DNA of 64,000 nucleotides from Purshia tridentata. Taxonomy: Eukaryota > Streptophyta > Magnoliopsida > Rosales > Rosaceae. Position numbers and translations under genes: made by a program. The notes beneath the pieces are model-generated. The model was not told the DNA's origin and made no database searches. It saw only the letters and a program-made list of their open reading frames with translations. The stretch lies in the NCBI GenBank assembly GCA_003254885.1, contig QANT01005673.1, positions 1-64,000 on the forward strand. The letters are read 5' to 3'. This document shows positions 36,134 through 48,799 of the stretch, one piece after another (within the stretch, counting starts at the first letter, position 1; each line of letters opens with the position of its first letter).

Positions 36134-36610
36134 TCTTGGTCTAACAATAACGAAGAGAAAGAGAGACACTCAAAACTGATTGAAAAAGGAACAAGTAAAA
36201 GGTGGATGATTGATTGAATGGATGAAGACGACGTTTAAGGTTTATGAAATCTGAATGTGTGGAAGTGTTTTCTTCAAGTGCGGAATTTGATTTTTTTTCT
36301 GGTGGTGATAGGAATAGTGAATGTGTTGGGATATAGAGATATAGTCATATAGAGCGAAATAGAAACCTAGTAACGGTCGGATTAGTTGCTTTCGCCCTCG
36401 CGGCCTTTTCTTTCTTGTGTTGCAATTAAGAGATCGTTAAGTTAGAATTGGAAATAACTTGGGTGAATCTCACGCCACTGTTAGTACTGATAAGATAAAA
36501 TCATGACCGTTGATGACCTGGTAAGCTTTTTCTTCTTTTTATTTTATTTTATTTTATTTCTGAAGTCATACTGTTTTACTGATTTTTCTTTCTTACTGGT
36601 AATTTTGGTA
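35255..36610 (-). repeat. Left arm of an inverted segmental duplication
   Basis: This block is a reverse-complement copy of about 44045-45545. The match covers most of the kinase coding region, its 5' UTR (the CTTAAACGTCTTCTTCATCC stretch) and about 450 bases further upstream to the TTATTTCTGAAGTCATACT stretch. The arms are separated by about 7.4 kb holding two unrelated genes. Exact ends need an alignment. Confidence 0.85.
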
Positions 36611-38122
36611 AGTTTATTTATTCATTGTTGTAATGATAGTTTCTACAAATTTTGTAGATTTGGTGACTTATTTTTAAAGTAAATTAGCATTAAGCCACAT
36701 ATTTCCAACCGTAAAAGTTTTATGCTCATGATAATGTGATATTACATTGAAACTATAGAATAATTAAGGTAAATGCCTGTTGTAGTGCTTAGAGGCTAAA
36801 ACTTAAACTTGAAGTCCTAAATGGTATCAAGAAAGTCAAAATAAAAAATCAATGAATTAAGTCTAACTCTTGCTAAACAACACTTTAATTTAAGGTTTTT
36901 AGAGTTATAATATGATCAAGATTTATTACTTTACGTTTGACTGTTAGGATTAGATTAGAAAAGATAAATGTCAAATTTATGTGTATTTGAATAATAAATT
37001 TCTAACTTGAATGATTAATATGAGAATAAGATAGATAAATTATAAAGAAAACTTATCCTATGCAATTCCTTCAAAATGGTGTGAATTAGCAGTAATAACA
37101 TTTTTCTTATGGCTAAACTATTTTCTTCTCATCTTCTTTTTTTAAATTATAAAACACTCTACATCTTTTACTTTAAATATACATAAATCTTATTATTATA
37201 TTTTCCAGTGAATATTGTAGTTTTAGAGCTTAGAGTCTAAACCTTAAAGTCTAAACTGTACAATTTAATTTATTATTCCTAAATGAAATCTAAAAGAAAA
37301 ATTAAATTGGGCGTGAAATTCTTGATAACTTCTACTTTTCATATTTTCATATAAAAAATAAAAAAAATTGCGTGATTCATTAGAGAATCGAGGCTCTTCC
37401 TCAAGCTTTGAGGATTAATTAGTAATTTAGTATAATGTTTTTTTTCATTTAGTTGAATTAGTTAACCATTTATGATCAAGATATTATAGTAAACTGTTTT
37501 GTTTCTATTAAAAAAGTCAAATAAAAAGGAAACCACTGAAGTTGCAAACAAGAAAAGATTTTATTAAGCATATGAAGAAAAATTGTTGAGTCGAGTTGCA
37601 TTGCAGCACGTAACGTAACCCAATTCGTGATAGCACGTGTGCAAATTAGTCATATCTGCAATTTGGAAAAAATTGGCATTTCTGATATGACGTCTGTCAG
37701 ACTTCTCAATTAATTTTCTAAAAAGGAAGCTTGGAATAAGTTATATAACTCGTGCAATAATGGTTAATTATATTGGGGACATACACATTTGAAATTTATG
37801 TCATACGTTGAAAGTTTGAAACTTGAAAGGAATCCTGACATGTTGGCACGTCTCACAGATTTAGAAAGAGAAAAAGTTTGAGAACAAACCGCGTCTTTTT
37901 TTTTCTCTTTTCTTTTTACTACTTTTATTAGTTGTAAGTTGGAATAGGGTTTAATTCAATTAATTCAGCAATGGCGGACGTACTGTTGTCCAATCCATCA
38001 CCACAGATTCCTGAATGGAGGAATGTTGTCTTGTGCTTCCTACCTACTTAACCTATAAAGACTAAAATTGGGTCTTCATTCATTCCCTGTACTTAATAAC
38101 AAAACAATAAAAGACCGAAAAC
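36611..38122. other. AT-rich spacer and OPR promoter
   Basis: No coding segment recognised. CCTATAAAGAC near 38053 is a candidate TATA box for the OPR gene starting at 38123. Confidence 0.4.
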
Positions 38123-40007
<1,885 letters not shown>

Positions 40008-40279
40008 TTGTGGAATCTGAACTTGCTCTGGAAAGTTTCACTTAGAAATAAGAAATTAAACACTCAAATTTGTACTCACATTATTTGATGAATCTGGAAT
40101 TATTGCCTTGTTAATGTGTGTATATACATATGAAATATAAGATGTGATCATGTGCATGAAATTCTGATATATACATATGTAAAAAATATTTTGAGATTTT
40201 TTTACATGATTAACTTAAATGGAACGCTCATTTCAACTGAAAAAAAAAAAGGCTGAACTGTGAACATAATGGGGAGATT

Positions 40280-43118
40280 TCAGAAACCATCATCTTGAAC
40301 ACCTTCAGGAACTAGTACATCAAAATCACTTACAGTCCATTCAGCGGTCTCTCCTGCGCGACTGACATATATTTCTGTACCAACATTAATTGAAGACCAT
40401 GCCCGCTTTGCTGGTTTTGTTCCTGGGTCCTGTGCAACAAGTTCAAGAGCACTTGTCAGCTAAAAGGAGAGAATGACTAACTATAATAGTTGCTGTAGAA
40501 ATTGGAACACCCAACCAAAAACTAATTAGCAATGGGTGTAGAGGTCCAAGACCTTATATATACCTGGTAGAAGTACAACCGGCTAGAGAGGGTCCCCACA
40601 TCAAGCTCCCATGTCCTGGAGTCTCCAACCCATCCCTCTCCTTGCTTTCCAGGATACCCATGTACAGCCCATTCAGAATGTGGAAGAATTTGCACCAATT
40701 CCTGTGCTTGTGGATTGCTATATGGGTCACAAATATCATATGGTGTCTCCAAATATTCAGCATTTCCAGGTGCACAGTAGAGATGATAAGCAGAATATGG
40801 AAACCGAGATGTTTCATTTCTATAAATTGTATCACCAGTCAAAGTAACATGGTAAGGCGGGCAGGAGACAAGGTTATCCGGCCGACACCAGCTTGTAGTC
40901 TCTGGATTTATTATCATTTCACTGTATCTAGTCACATCTGTCAGAACATTACCATCACATGGTTTTCCATTGTTCTTCCAACAGCTACCTATATCAAGGA
41001 GATAAAATTGACTGTTGGCCCCTCCTCCATATTTAACATCAAGTGTCAACCTTACTTTGAAATTTGGGGAGACTGGCAACTGAAAAAGGAAAATAAGATT
41101 ATACTATGAAGTGCTTCTGAGGTATGACTTTAAATTTTGAAATATTGACTCACAAGGAATAGAAACACAAAAAATTCATCAAATATGCAAAATTTCGATT
41201 TACTTTTCCTGCAGACTAAATATAATAGTGCATACACCATATTGGATCTGAAGTGTTCAACTAAACTATTCCTATGTCCAGTCAAGACGTATGGGGATGA
41301 CAAATGTTAATGCCAGTAAAAAATAAGTAAAGCTGAGGAATCAACCTTTCTCATGATGCCACGACCATCATAGTGATAACCGCCATTAGGCCCTTTTGTT
41401 GCATCTGAACGTAGATACAACATAAGCCAAGGATACTTTATAGATGTTGTCAATCTGTGTGAGAAAATCCAACTTCCCGTGCTCAAATTTTTCTGCCATG
41501 AGACTGAAAAGTAGGAGTTCTTCCCTATACCTTTGCTCAAATCAGCAGCAAGATCATAAGTTCCATAAAATCCACCAACTAACGACAACTTTTGGTCCCC
41601 ATAAGAAGCCAATCTTGAGTAGTTATGGTAGACAAGTGGTTGATTCATACAACCTTCACCAAAACATGGAAAATTCCTATCTGTTACAATTCTGCTTACA
41701 TGCTTGCCATTTTCAGGACAAAGAGTAGTGTTCTTGTCAAAATTTCCGTTCTTAAGCATGACCATCCAAAAGTGCCACGGATCTGATGAATCATGAACCT
41801 CACATTGAGAAGCAAGATACTGTTCTTTTTCCATTGCATACAAGTCAGGGTCTTTGTATGGCTTAAAATCCCTTACAGGAAATTTATCACCAGCCCTTAA
41901 GTTGTTGTCTGATTCATTTACTCTGTGATGAATCACGCACTTAGTGTCCCTACCTAGATGGGTATGATCCAAAGGATCTGATAATTGAAACCAACAAGAT
42001 TAATAAGAAAGCCAACTATATAAGTAGAAGGAAATTTTTGGATTAAATTTAGTCCTAAAAAGAGTACATTGATCATGAGATTTCAATAAGTTCACATGTA
42101 AGGGGAGGGGGATGACGTGTAATATGGACCGTATGAAAACAGAGCACAAGGTGTTGACCACGAGTTCAAAATTGCAGCAACTAATTTCCAGCACAAAAGA
42201 GCAACAATACGATGAAACTATGTAAAGAAACAATAATTTTATAGTACAAGTCTTAAAACTAAGTTTTGCATGAGTGTAGTTGGTACCGAATGACACAGGC
42301 CACAGTCACTAATTGAGGAATCAAGTTTTCATTCACATCAAGAGTGTTCTAAATCCATAAATTATGCCAGAAACTTCCCAAAATAACTACCAGAAGCCCA
42401 AAAATACAAGAAAAATACAAACCAAATATCTTATTCGAACTTATTTCATAGTTCGGTAGTGATTTGGGACAATTGCATCATCCAGAAATAAATCATGCAA
42501 ACTGGAGTAAAAAGGGTACATTTGGCTTCCCATTATTGATCTTCAAGTATCCTCAAGAATTTTATTGAAATTGGACAACAAACAATGATGGGTCTGATAG
42601 TACATTACCTAGCTGAAGAAAAATAACAAGTAGTCCTGATTGGAAAATACAGATTAACCCACTAACTCAAAAGCATTTCAAAGGCAAAGACAATCATCCA
42701 CCTCTAACTGATAATCACAACTTCACAATCCAAATGGGTTTTTCCATCCATACATGCATAAATATAAGAAATTTGTATAAAACTGTTTAACATGTCGGTA
42801 GCTCTAAATTTAATCAAACCTCATGCGGGTACTCTTTGTATGTTTTGCGTTGATCATACCAGTGATAAGTGGGCAATAAATATCAGCACAATCGGCTAGC
42901 CTGGGGCTGCCCATGTTGGGTGCTTCCATTCCAACTTCATTGCAGAAGTTCCAAGCTTCCAATGCAACTCTGACATTTGGGTTCTGCATTCCCGGGTCTC
43001 CTATTGCTGATAAGTACTTTTCTGAGACAGTGCGTATATAATCATCACCCAAATTCAACACAAACAGTTGACAAACAAGAACAAAAACAACCACACAAGC
43101 AGAGTTGAGAAGACCCAT
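40280..43118 (-). CDS. Secreted plant protein of unknown function (DUF7705-like)
   Basis: Four exons: 43118-42860, 41977-41346, 41079-40564 and 40429-40280, 518 residues. The first 24 or so residues (MGLLNSACVVVFVLVCQLFV) are a signal peptide. The mature part is rich in Cys and aromatic residues and has several N-glycosylation sequons (NES, NTT, NYS, NLS, NET). Conserved-looking blocks are AIGDPGMQNPNVRVALEAWN, QCEVHDSSDPWHFWMVMLKNG, GGYHYDGRG and WVGDSRTWELDVGTLSSRLYF. I recognise it as a conserved land-plant family that I believe is now called DUF7705. No catalytic signature is apparent. Cell wall or apoplast is the expected place; function is unknown. It converges on the OPR gene, with about 270 bases between stop codons. 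Confidence 0.85.
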
Positions 43119-44044
43119 GTTCTTCTGTAAGGAAGAATCAAAGTCAGTCGGGCTCTATTTTGGAAGTGAATTTCACTGACACTTGGTTTCGTGCAGAATC
43201 CATTGTGGATTGGCGTTGGTGAAGAAACAAATGGGTTTTGCTTTGAAGGAAAGTTGCCTTGACGTGTTGGAGAGGAGTGAGGTTGCTGGTAGTTTCGCAG
43301 GAACATGTGGATGGACTTAAGCTAGGCACTGAATCTGCTTTCGACATACAAGGCAATAGATCAGCCTGCTATTTGTTTTTTCTTTATGTTGTTTTGATCC
43401 TTAGACCTACTCCAGCGGGCCAGAGATGTTGATGTAAACCCAAATTTGGACATCGACTCTCTCACAGTGGGCCGGACTAATGATGTCGACACCCATTTGA
43501 TACCCAAATTTAAAAAAGGACCCCACTGTTTCTTTTCAAACCCCACAAAAAAATTTCACTTTCTAACTTTCCATCTTTGCCCTAATTACTAAAAAAGACA
43601 AAAAAAAAAAAATTAAATAAATAAATCTGAAAACCTCTTCCTCCTCCTCCCCCCATCCTTGCCCCCACCTCCACCACTTCCTTCCTTCATCCAGCCACCC
43701 TACCAGCGGCCCACGATAGCCATCGATTCTTTCTTTCTCCCTCTCCTCTTTCTTTATGCCCACCGTACAAACAGCCAAAGCCGTGACAGAGGCCACCGAC
43801 TAGGAGATGTTGATGTAAAGTGAAAGAGGGAGGCCATCACATCATCATATTTAATTTAGAATTGAATCATATTTGAATTATATAATTTAAATTTTATAAT
43901 GAGGATAAGATTCGAGTCTTAATTTGGATATTAAAATCATTATAAATTGAGGTGTGATAATGATAGCAAGCTTTTTTTCATAAAAGCGGCACCAAGCTAA
44001 TCTTTCACTAATGGATTCCTCACCTCAATTTTTCACCAAACTTT
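43119..44044. other. 5' flank of the DUF7705-like gene
   Basis: Promoter of the minus-strand gene plus AT-rich sequence. A pyrimidine-rich stretch at about 43625-43780 gives an artificial Glu/Arg-rich frame on the other strand. No gene recognised. Confidence 0.4.
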
Positions 44045-45545
44045 TTATAAATTACGAAAAAATAAAAATTAGAAAATAGTATGACTTCAGAAATAAAATT
44101 AAAATTAAAAACAAAAACAAAAGAAAAAAATGCTGGTCATGATTGGTTCTTATTCTTAAGTAATCCCAGTGGCGTGAGATTCACGCAAGATATTTCACAT
44201 TCTAACCTAGTGATCTCTTAATTGCAACACAAGAAAGAAAAGGCCGCGTAACCAACTAATCCGACCGTTACTAGGTTTCTATTTCTTTCTATATCTCTAT
44301 AACCCAACACACTCACCATTCCTATCACAAGCAGGAAAGAACAAATTCCGCACTTGAACACACATTCAGATTTCATAAACCTTAAACGTCTTCTTCATCC
44401 ATTCAATCAATCATCCACCTTTTACTTGTTCCTTTTTCAATCAGTTTGAGACTTTTGAGCATCTCTCTTCCTCTTCGTTATTGTTAGACCTAGAATGCCG
44501 ACATTGAAGAGGAGAAGAGCGGAGCTTTCAGAGGCAGAGCAGGATATGTATGTCAGTGGTGATGCGTGGGTTCGAGGGCGAATGCTCGGCAAAGGCGGCT
44601 TTGGGTCCGTTTATTTGGCTTCTTTGAAGAAACCCAGTTCGCAGTTGGAGGGTTTGCCTCAGATTATGGCAGTTAAATCCACAAAGGTCTCTGTCTCGGC
44701 CGAGCTGGTGAGGGAGAAAGCACTTCTCAACACTTTTCGTGATTGCCCCTTTATTATTGACAGTTATGGAGAGGATGTGACGGTTGGTAGTGATGGCGCT
44801 CTGATATTCAATGTATTTTTGGAGTATGCTTCTGGAGGAACAATTGGGGATTTGATAGCAAACTCCAAGNCTTTTCGTGATTGCCCTTTTATTATTGACA
44901 GTTATGGAGAGGATGTGACGGTTGGTAGTGATGGCGCTCTGATATTCAATGTATTTTTGGAGTATGCTTCTGGAGGAACAATTGGGGATTTGATAGCAAA
45001 CTCCAAGGGTTTTGGGTTGCGTGAATCTGAAGCAAGGAAGTATACAGAATGTATTCTACAAGGACTTAAGTGCATTCATGAAAAGGGTTATGTTCATTGT
45101 GATGTGAAGCCTGAAAATATATTACTTGCGAGGCCGAACAGTAGTGATGCTGGTACTGAACTTGTGCCCAAAATTGGGGACTTTGGACTGACAAAGAGTG
45201 CTGCTAAATGGAATGGAGGGAAGCCTTGTTGTGGAGTACAAGGCACTGAAGGGTATTTCTCTCCCGGAGCAGTGGTTTATGGAATTCAGGAGCAGCCCTC
45301 TGATATCTGGGCCTTAGGTTGTGTTGTCTTCGAGATGTTAACTGGTATGCTACCATGGGATATGAAAACTGACAAGCAATTTGAGGACATAAAGTCTCGG
45401 ATTGCTTTCGAAATTCCCATTGTTCCTAGATGGCTGTCCAAAGAAGCTAAGGATTTTTTGGGAAAGTGCTTTGTGAGGAACCCTTCAGAAAGGTTCACAG
45501 CCGCTATGCTGTTGAACCACCCATTTGTGTATAAACCAGTTGGGG
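44045..45545 (+). repeat. Right arm of the inverted segmental duplication
   Basis: Counterpart of 35255-36610 in opposite orientation, covering the promoter, 5' UTR and kinase domain of the intact gene. Homology ends a few bases after the codons for HPFVYKP. Confidence 0.85.
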
Positions 45546-45778
45546 ATGGATATGTCAAAAAATCAGAGAGTGTCTCCTCACTGTCATCCTCAGAGCATTG
45601 TGATGATTGCAGCTGTAGCTTTATACCATTTATCAACTTGATCTCCGAAGAGGCAGATGAAGTAGAAGACAAACATCTTTGTTTTTCTGTGCATGATATT
45701 CTTCCTTTGGCTGCCATATACCCTATGGATGCAAGACCTGTAATTCCAAGCCCAGTTTGGCCAGTTTTCCCAGATTAG
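44495..45778 (+). CDS. MAPKKK17/18/20-like protein kinase, with an internal assembly duplication
   Basis: An intronless frame of 427 codons as assembled; about 381 once the duplicated block is collapsed. Kinase motifs: glycine loop GKGGFGSVY, Lys61 in MAVKS, HCDVKPENILL catalytic loop (HCD instead of HRD, as in MAPKKK17/18 HCDIK), GDFGL and DIWALGCVVFEM. The APE-position motif reads SPGAV instead of SPEAV. The domain ends near KDFLGKCFVRNPSERFTA. A Ser/acidic C-terminal tail follows (SSLSSSEHCDD, ISEEADEVEDK). MAPKKK17/18 act in ABA signalling in Arabidopsis; whether this one does is inference. An N at 44870 sits between two copies of a 137-base block, and 138 is a multiple of three, so the frame stays open by chance. 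The real protein should lack one copy. Confidence 0.88.
   Translation: MPTLKRRRAELSEAEQDMYVSGDAWVRGRMLGKGGFGSVYLASLKKPSSQLEGLPQIMAVKSTKVSVSAELVREKALLNTFRDCPFIIDSYGEDVTVGSDGALIFNVFLEYASGGTIGDLIANSKXFRDCPFIIDSYGEDVTVGSDGALIFNVFLEYASGGTIGDLIANSKGFGLRESEARKYTECILQGLKCIHEKGYVHCDVKPENILLARPNSSDAGTELVPKIGDFGLTKSAAKWNGGKPCCGVQGTEGYFSPGAVVYGIQEQPSDIWALGCVVFEMLTGMLPWDMKTDKQFEDIKSRIAFEIPIVPRWLSKEAKDFLGKCFVRNPSERFTAAMLLNHPFVYKPVGDGYVKKSESVSSLSSSEHCDDCSCSFIPFINLISEEADEVEDKHLCFSVHDILPLAAIYPMDARPVIPSPVWPVFPD
44733..45007. repeat. 137-base duplication around a single N inside the kinase gene
   Basis: 44733-44869 and 44871-45007 are identical except for one base (GCCCCTTT versus GCCCTTTT). The join at N 44870 has the same form as that at 8338. 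The pseudogene copy at 35.3-36.1 kb contains the block only once. An unmerged contig overlap is the likely cause. Confidence 0.9.
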
Positions 45779-46660
45779 CTTAATGTTTAGAAATACAATT
45801 GATCAGTTGTATTTAATATTTGCAAGTTTGAAAGCCTCTCCATGATTTGTTGCAAGTCTGAAATACAACTTTCCATTTTGAGACTATCAGGAACTATTTC
45901 TTTATTGTCTTTGATCATACCACAACATAAACAATTATTTGTTGGATTGTTCGTATTAAGTTTCAAATTTTCCAAGCAAACTACTAAAATAAACCAACTG
46001 ATTAAATGAGCATAAATTAGTTTTCAATTTGAGAGGAGAAAAAGAGTCTTCCTAGATAATGAGAAACTCTTTTTTGGTTCCCAAACATAAAATCAGTAAC
46101 TTTTAAAAACTAGCCCTTTTTTTCATCGAAGATTTTAGCTACTTTTTTTCAAGTTTCAGAAATATAACCCAAGAGTAGTGCTTGAATTCTTATTGGATAG
46201 TACTGGAAACTCTCTTAAGTACCACTCGAACCTCTTCAAGCACCATTTAAGAGAATCTATCGAAAGTTATGTTTTTAAAATTATTAAAAAAAGGAAAAAA
46301 AAATACTAAATAGTCTTTAAATGTTCTAAAAATGTTGGCTAGTTTTTAAAATTTTCCCCTAAAATGGGTATTGGAAGTTTGGAGCATGACTGAATTCTTA
46401 AGAAAACATTATATGGCGCTGAAGCAAAATCGCAAATATGTTGTTTAGTGGTAAAAAATTTGTGTAGAAGGCCAATTAGGGAAGAGGCCCAAAACCAAGA
46501 AAAAGGCACGATAAAAGCCCAATTCAGCCGTCCCACGATAACAATCAAAGTTGAAGATAACGTATGTATTACAAGTTGCAACGTTATCACTTATCCCCGA
46601 AAGAAAGTAGAAAACTGACCTCCATCGTCTCGCTGAGAGCAACAAGTACTGAAGAAGAAG
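45779..46660. other. Spacer between kinase and PSRP6 genes
   Basis: Kinase 3' flank and PSRP6 promoter/5' UTR. No coding segment recognised. Confidence 0.4.
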
Positions 46661-47014
46661 ATGTCAGTGTCCGCAGTGTTGGGGCCTCAGCTGGTGGCCG
46701 TGGGTGTGCCTCTGAAGAACCCATCTGCAACGGCGTCGTTTGGCGTGAGCAAGACTACTTCCCCATTATGGTGCGGAGGAGGTGGTGGGTCGGTGATAGA
46801 GTGCTCGTCTCGACCGCAGAAGAAGGCGACGGCGCACCACCGCAAGACTCGGCCCCGCAAGACGCAGCCGTGGGACGTCAAGCGCAAGCCCACCGTCTAC
46901 GCTCCTCTGCCTCCTCTCCCTGCCGAATGGACTCTCCTCGCTTCTGCCGAAGCTGCTTCTGATGAAGCTGATGACCCTTCTTCTTCTCCACAAGCGTCAA
47001 TCACTGCCCAATAG
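46661..47014 (+). CDS. PSRP6: Plastid-specific 50S ribosomal protein 6 (PSRP6/cL38), chloroplast
   Basis: A single exon of 117 residues. The N-terminal 45 or so residues are rich in Ser, Val and Gly, a chloroplast transit peptide that likely ends near VIECSS. The mature core SSRPQKKATAHHRKTRPRKT followed by QPWDVKRKPTVYAPLPPLP is the PSRP6 signature as I recall it from Arabidopsis At5g17870. The acidic tail SDEADDPSSS also fits. PSRP6 is a small chloroplast-specific component of the large ribosomal subunit. The segment is much richer in GC than its surroundings. Overlapping frames at 46564-46962 and on the minus strand are shadows produced by this GC-rich exon. Confidence 0.9.
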   Translation: MSVSAVLGPQLVAVGVPLKNPSATASFGVSKTTSPLWCGGGGGSVIECSSRPQKKATAHHRKTRPRKTQPWDVKRKPTVYAPLPPLPAEWTLLASAEAASDEADDPSSSPQASITAQ

Positions 47015-47677
47015 AAATGGTTACCGCTATTTGACATTGTTAGAATGTTTTGTTTTGTTTCGTTTCAAATGGAGCTTTGGAGCTTTGTGTTTGTTTAATT
47101 GGGTGTTCTTTAATTGATTGTTATTATCATGTTGCTTCTTGTATGTCTATCTATCTAATTTGGGTTGAATTTTGGGTTTGTGATGGTTTTAAGGTTGAGT
47201 TTGGAGAACTAGTGCTTTTTTATTTGCATTAACGGTTGAGAAGTGCTTGAACTTCCTTTGAGAAGTATTCCAACTCTAATGAGTAGTGTTCAAATGCTCA
47301 AATTATGTGGAGTAATACTTGAGTTTGACACCAACTCGCGAGGACCCGAGAGGAATTTGAGCACTATTCGAGGAACTAGAAGAATGGTTAAAAGTCTCTA
47401 AATCAGATAAATTCTGTCTAAATTTCTCAATTCTAAAAATCACTTATTTGGATACTGAAATTTGTTTTTTAATTGCACGTCATAAATGATACAATAATTT
47501 TTTTTACTAATATAAGAACTTTTAATATTAATACTCTGAATAGAGTGGAACTATTTAAATACCAAGTGAGATAGTGTTTTGGTTCTTAGGAAAGTAGGGA
47601 AATGCAGGAATGCACACAAAATTTCAGATTAGCTAAGACAGGATCCTTTTGATGCCATTTTCGTCACAAGTTTCAAT

Positions 47678-47720
<43 letters not shown>

Positions 47721-48799
47721 TTCTCGCTAACCAAACAAAGATTTTCAAAATGTGTACCATCTTTGATATTTCGTTGCCATTTTTACATTTTGATTACGAC
47801 CAATGTGAAGAACTGAAGATGGCACTCAACCTATCTATATCACAGGAGCAATATTGAAGTTTGATTTTTAATATCCAGTTATATTATGGGACAAGGGTCT
47901 ACAGGAAAGTGTTAACATAAAAGAAATTTTGAAAGAAAAATATTAACAACATTTATAGGCCAAAAAATTTTTATTGTTTAAGGTGAGGACAACGGAAAAA
48001 AACTTTTTATAGTCAATAGATCAGATTTACGTAAACTCCTTGATGCTATTCTATTTGATGGCTTCATGTTAATAACAGAGAAAAACATTTCTTGGTAATT
48101 GAGAGGAGGCCATGAGACCCATGACTCCTTTAACCCTTTTAATAATAGATTATGATTTGCTCTAGTATTTCAGAGAGAAACTAGGAGTGACTATTCGTTT
48201 TTTTTTTTTTTGACAATTTGCTAACACAAATAATATACAATATGATCAGATTTCTAATCTTCCGAAAAGTTACTTTTCCTTCAACATAGAAAGAAAATGG
48301 TGTTTCAAACCATTCCAAACCATGTCAAAAATTTCTCGAGGGCATACCTATCAAGAAAATTTATCAACCTATCGGGAAATAGGCATCAGTCAGAATTGAA
48401 AGAAGGAAAAATTAGATTTTGCATTTTTCCATCTTTATTGGTTTAAAAAAATGAAATGTAGATTCAGAAATAAACATCTAAATTGATACATCACAAGGAT
48501 ATGCACGTCCTAAACATCACCTACCAACATTGTAAAGTAACAGGTAGAAACAAAAAGAATCAACAAACAGAGCCAACTTAAAATTTTGAGAACTCTGTAC
48601 ATGATGCATTCTTCTGTACGGACGAACGTCCTCCTTCAGCGTTCATCCTTCAGCCATCAGGCATCAGCAGGGGATCCACACGTCACTTTGTACATGGGAC
48701 CAAAGCAAGGAACATTGCCCTGCTGGATCTTATTGAGGTGCTCTGTAAAATCTGTGTTCAGACTGCTACCTTGTTTTCCAATACAGTAAAAGAAGTCTT
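47015..48799. other. Convergent spacer between PSRP6 and ITPK
   Basis: 3' flanks of both genes. A (TC)n microsatellite spans 47684-47716. No gene recognised. Confidence 0.5.
47684..47716. repeat. (TC)n microsatellite
   Basis: About 33 bases of uninterrupted TC dinucleotides; a likely polymorphic marker. Confidence 0.95.

Noticed and set aside
40611-41728. Plus-strand frames opposite the DUF7705-like exons
   Set aside because: Antisense shadows; the minus strand gives a consistent spliced secreted protein.
43563-43796. Glu/Arg/Trp-rich minus-strand frame
   Set aside because: Product of a polypyrimidine stretch on the plus strand; no homology recognised and no splice support.
43905-43920. 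B-box-like GATTCGAGTCTT suggesting a tRNA
   Set aside because: No acceptor stem, D-arm or anticodon stem could be drawn around it.
46564-46993. Other frames over the PSRP6 exon, both strands
   Set aside because: GC-rich shadow frames; the frame at 46661 matches PSRP6.
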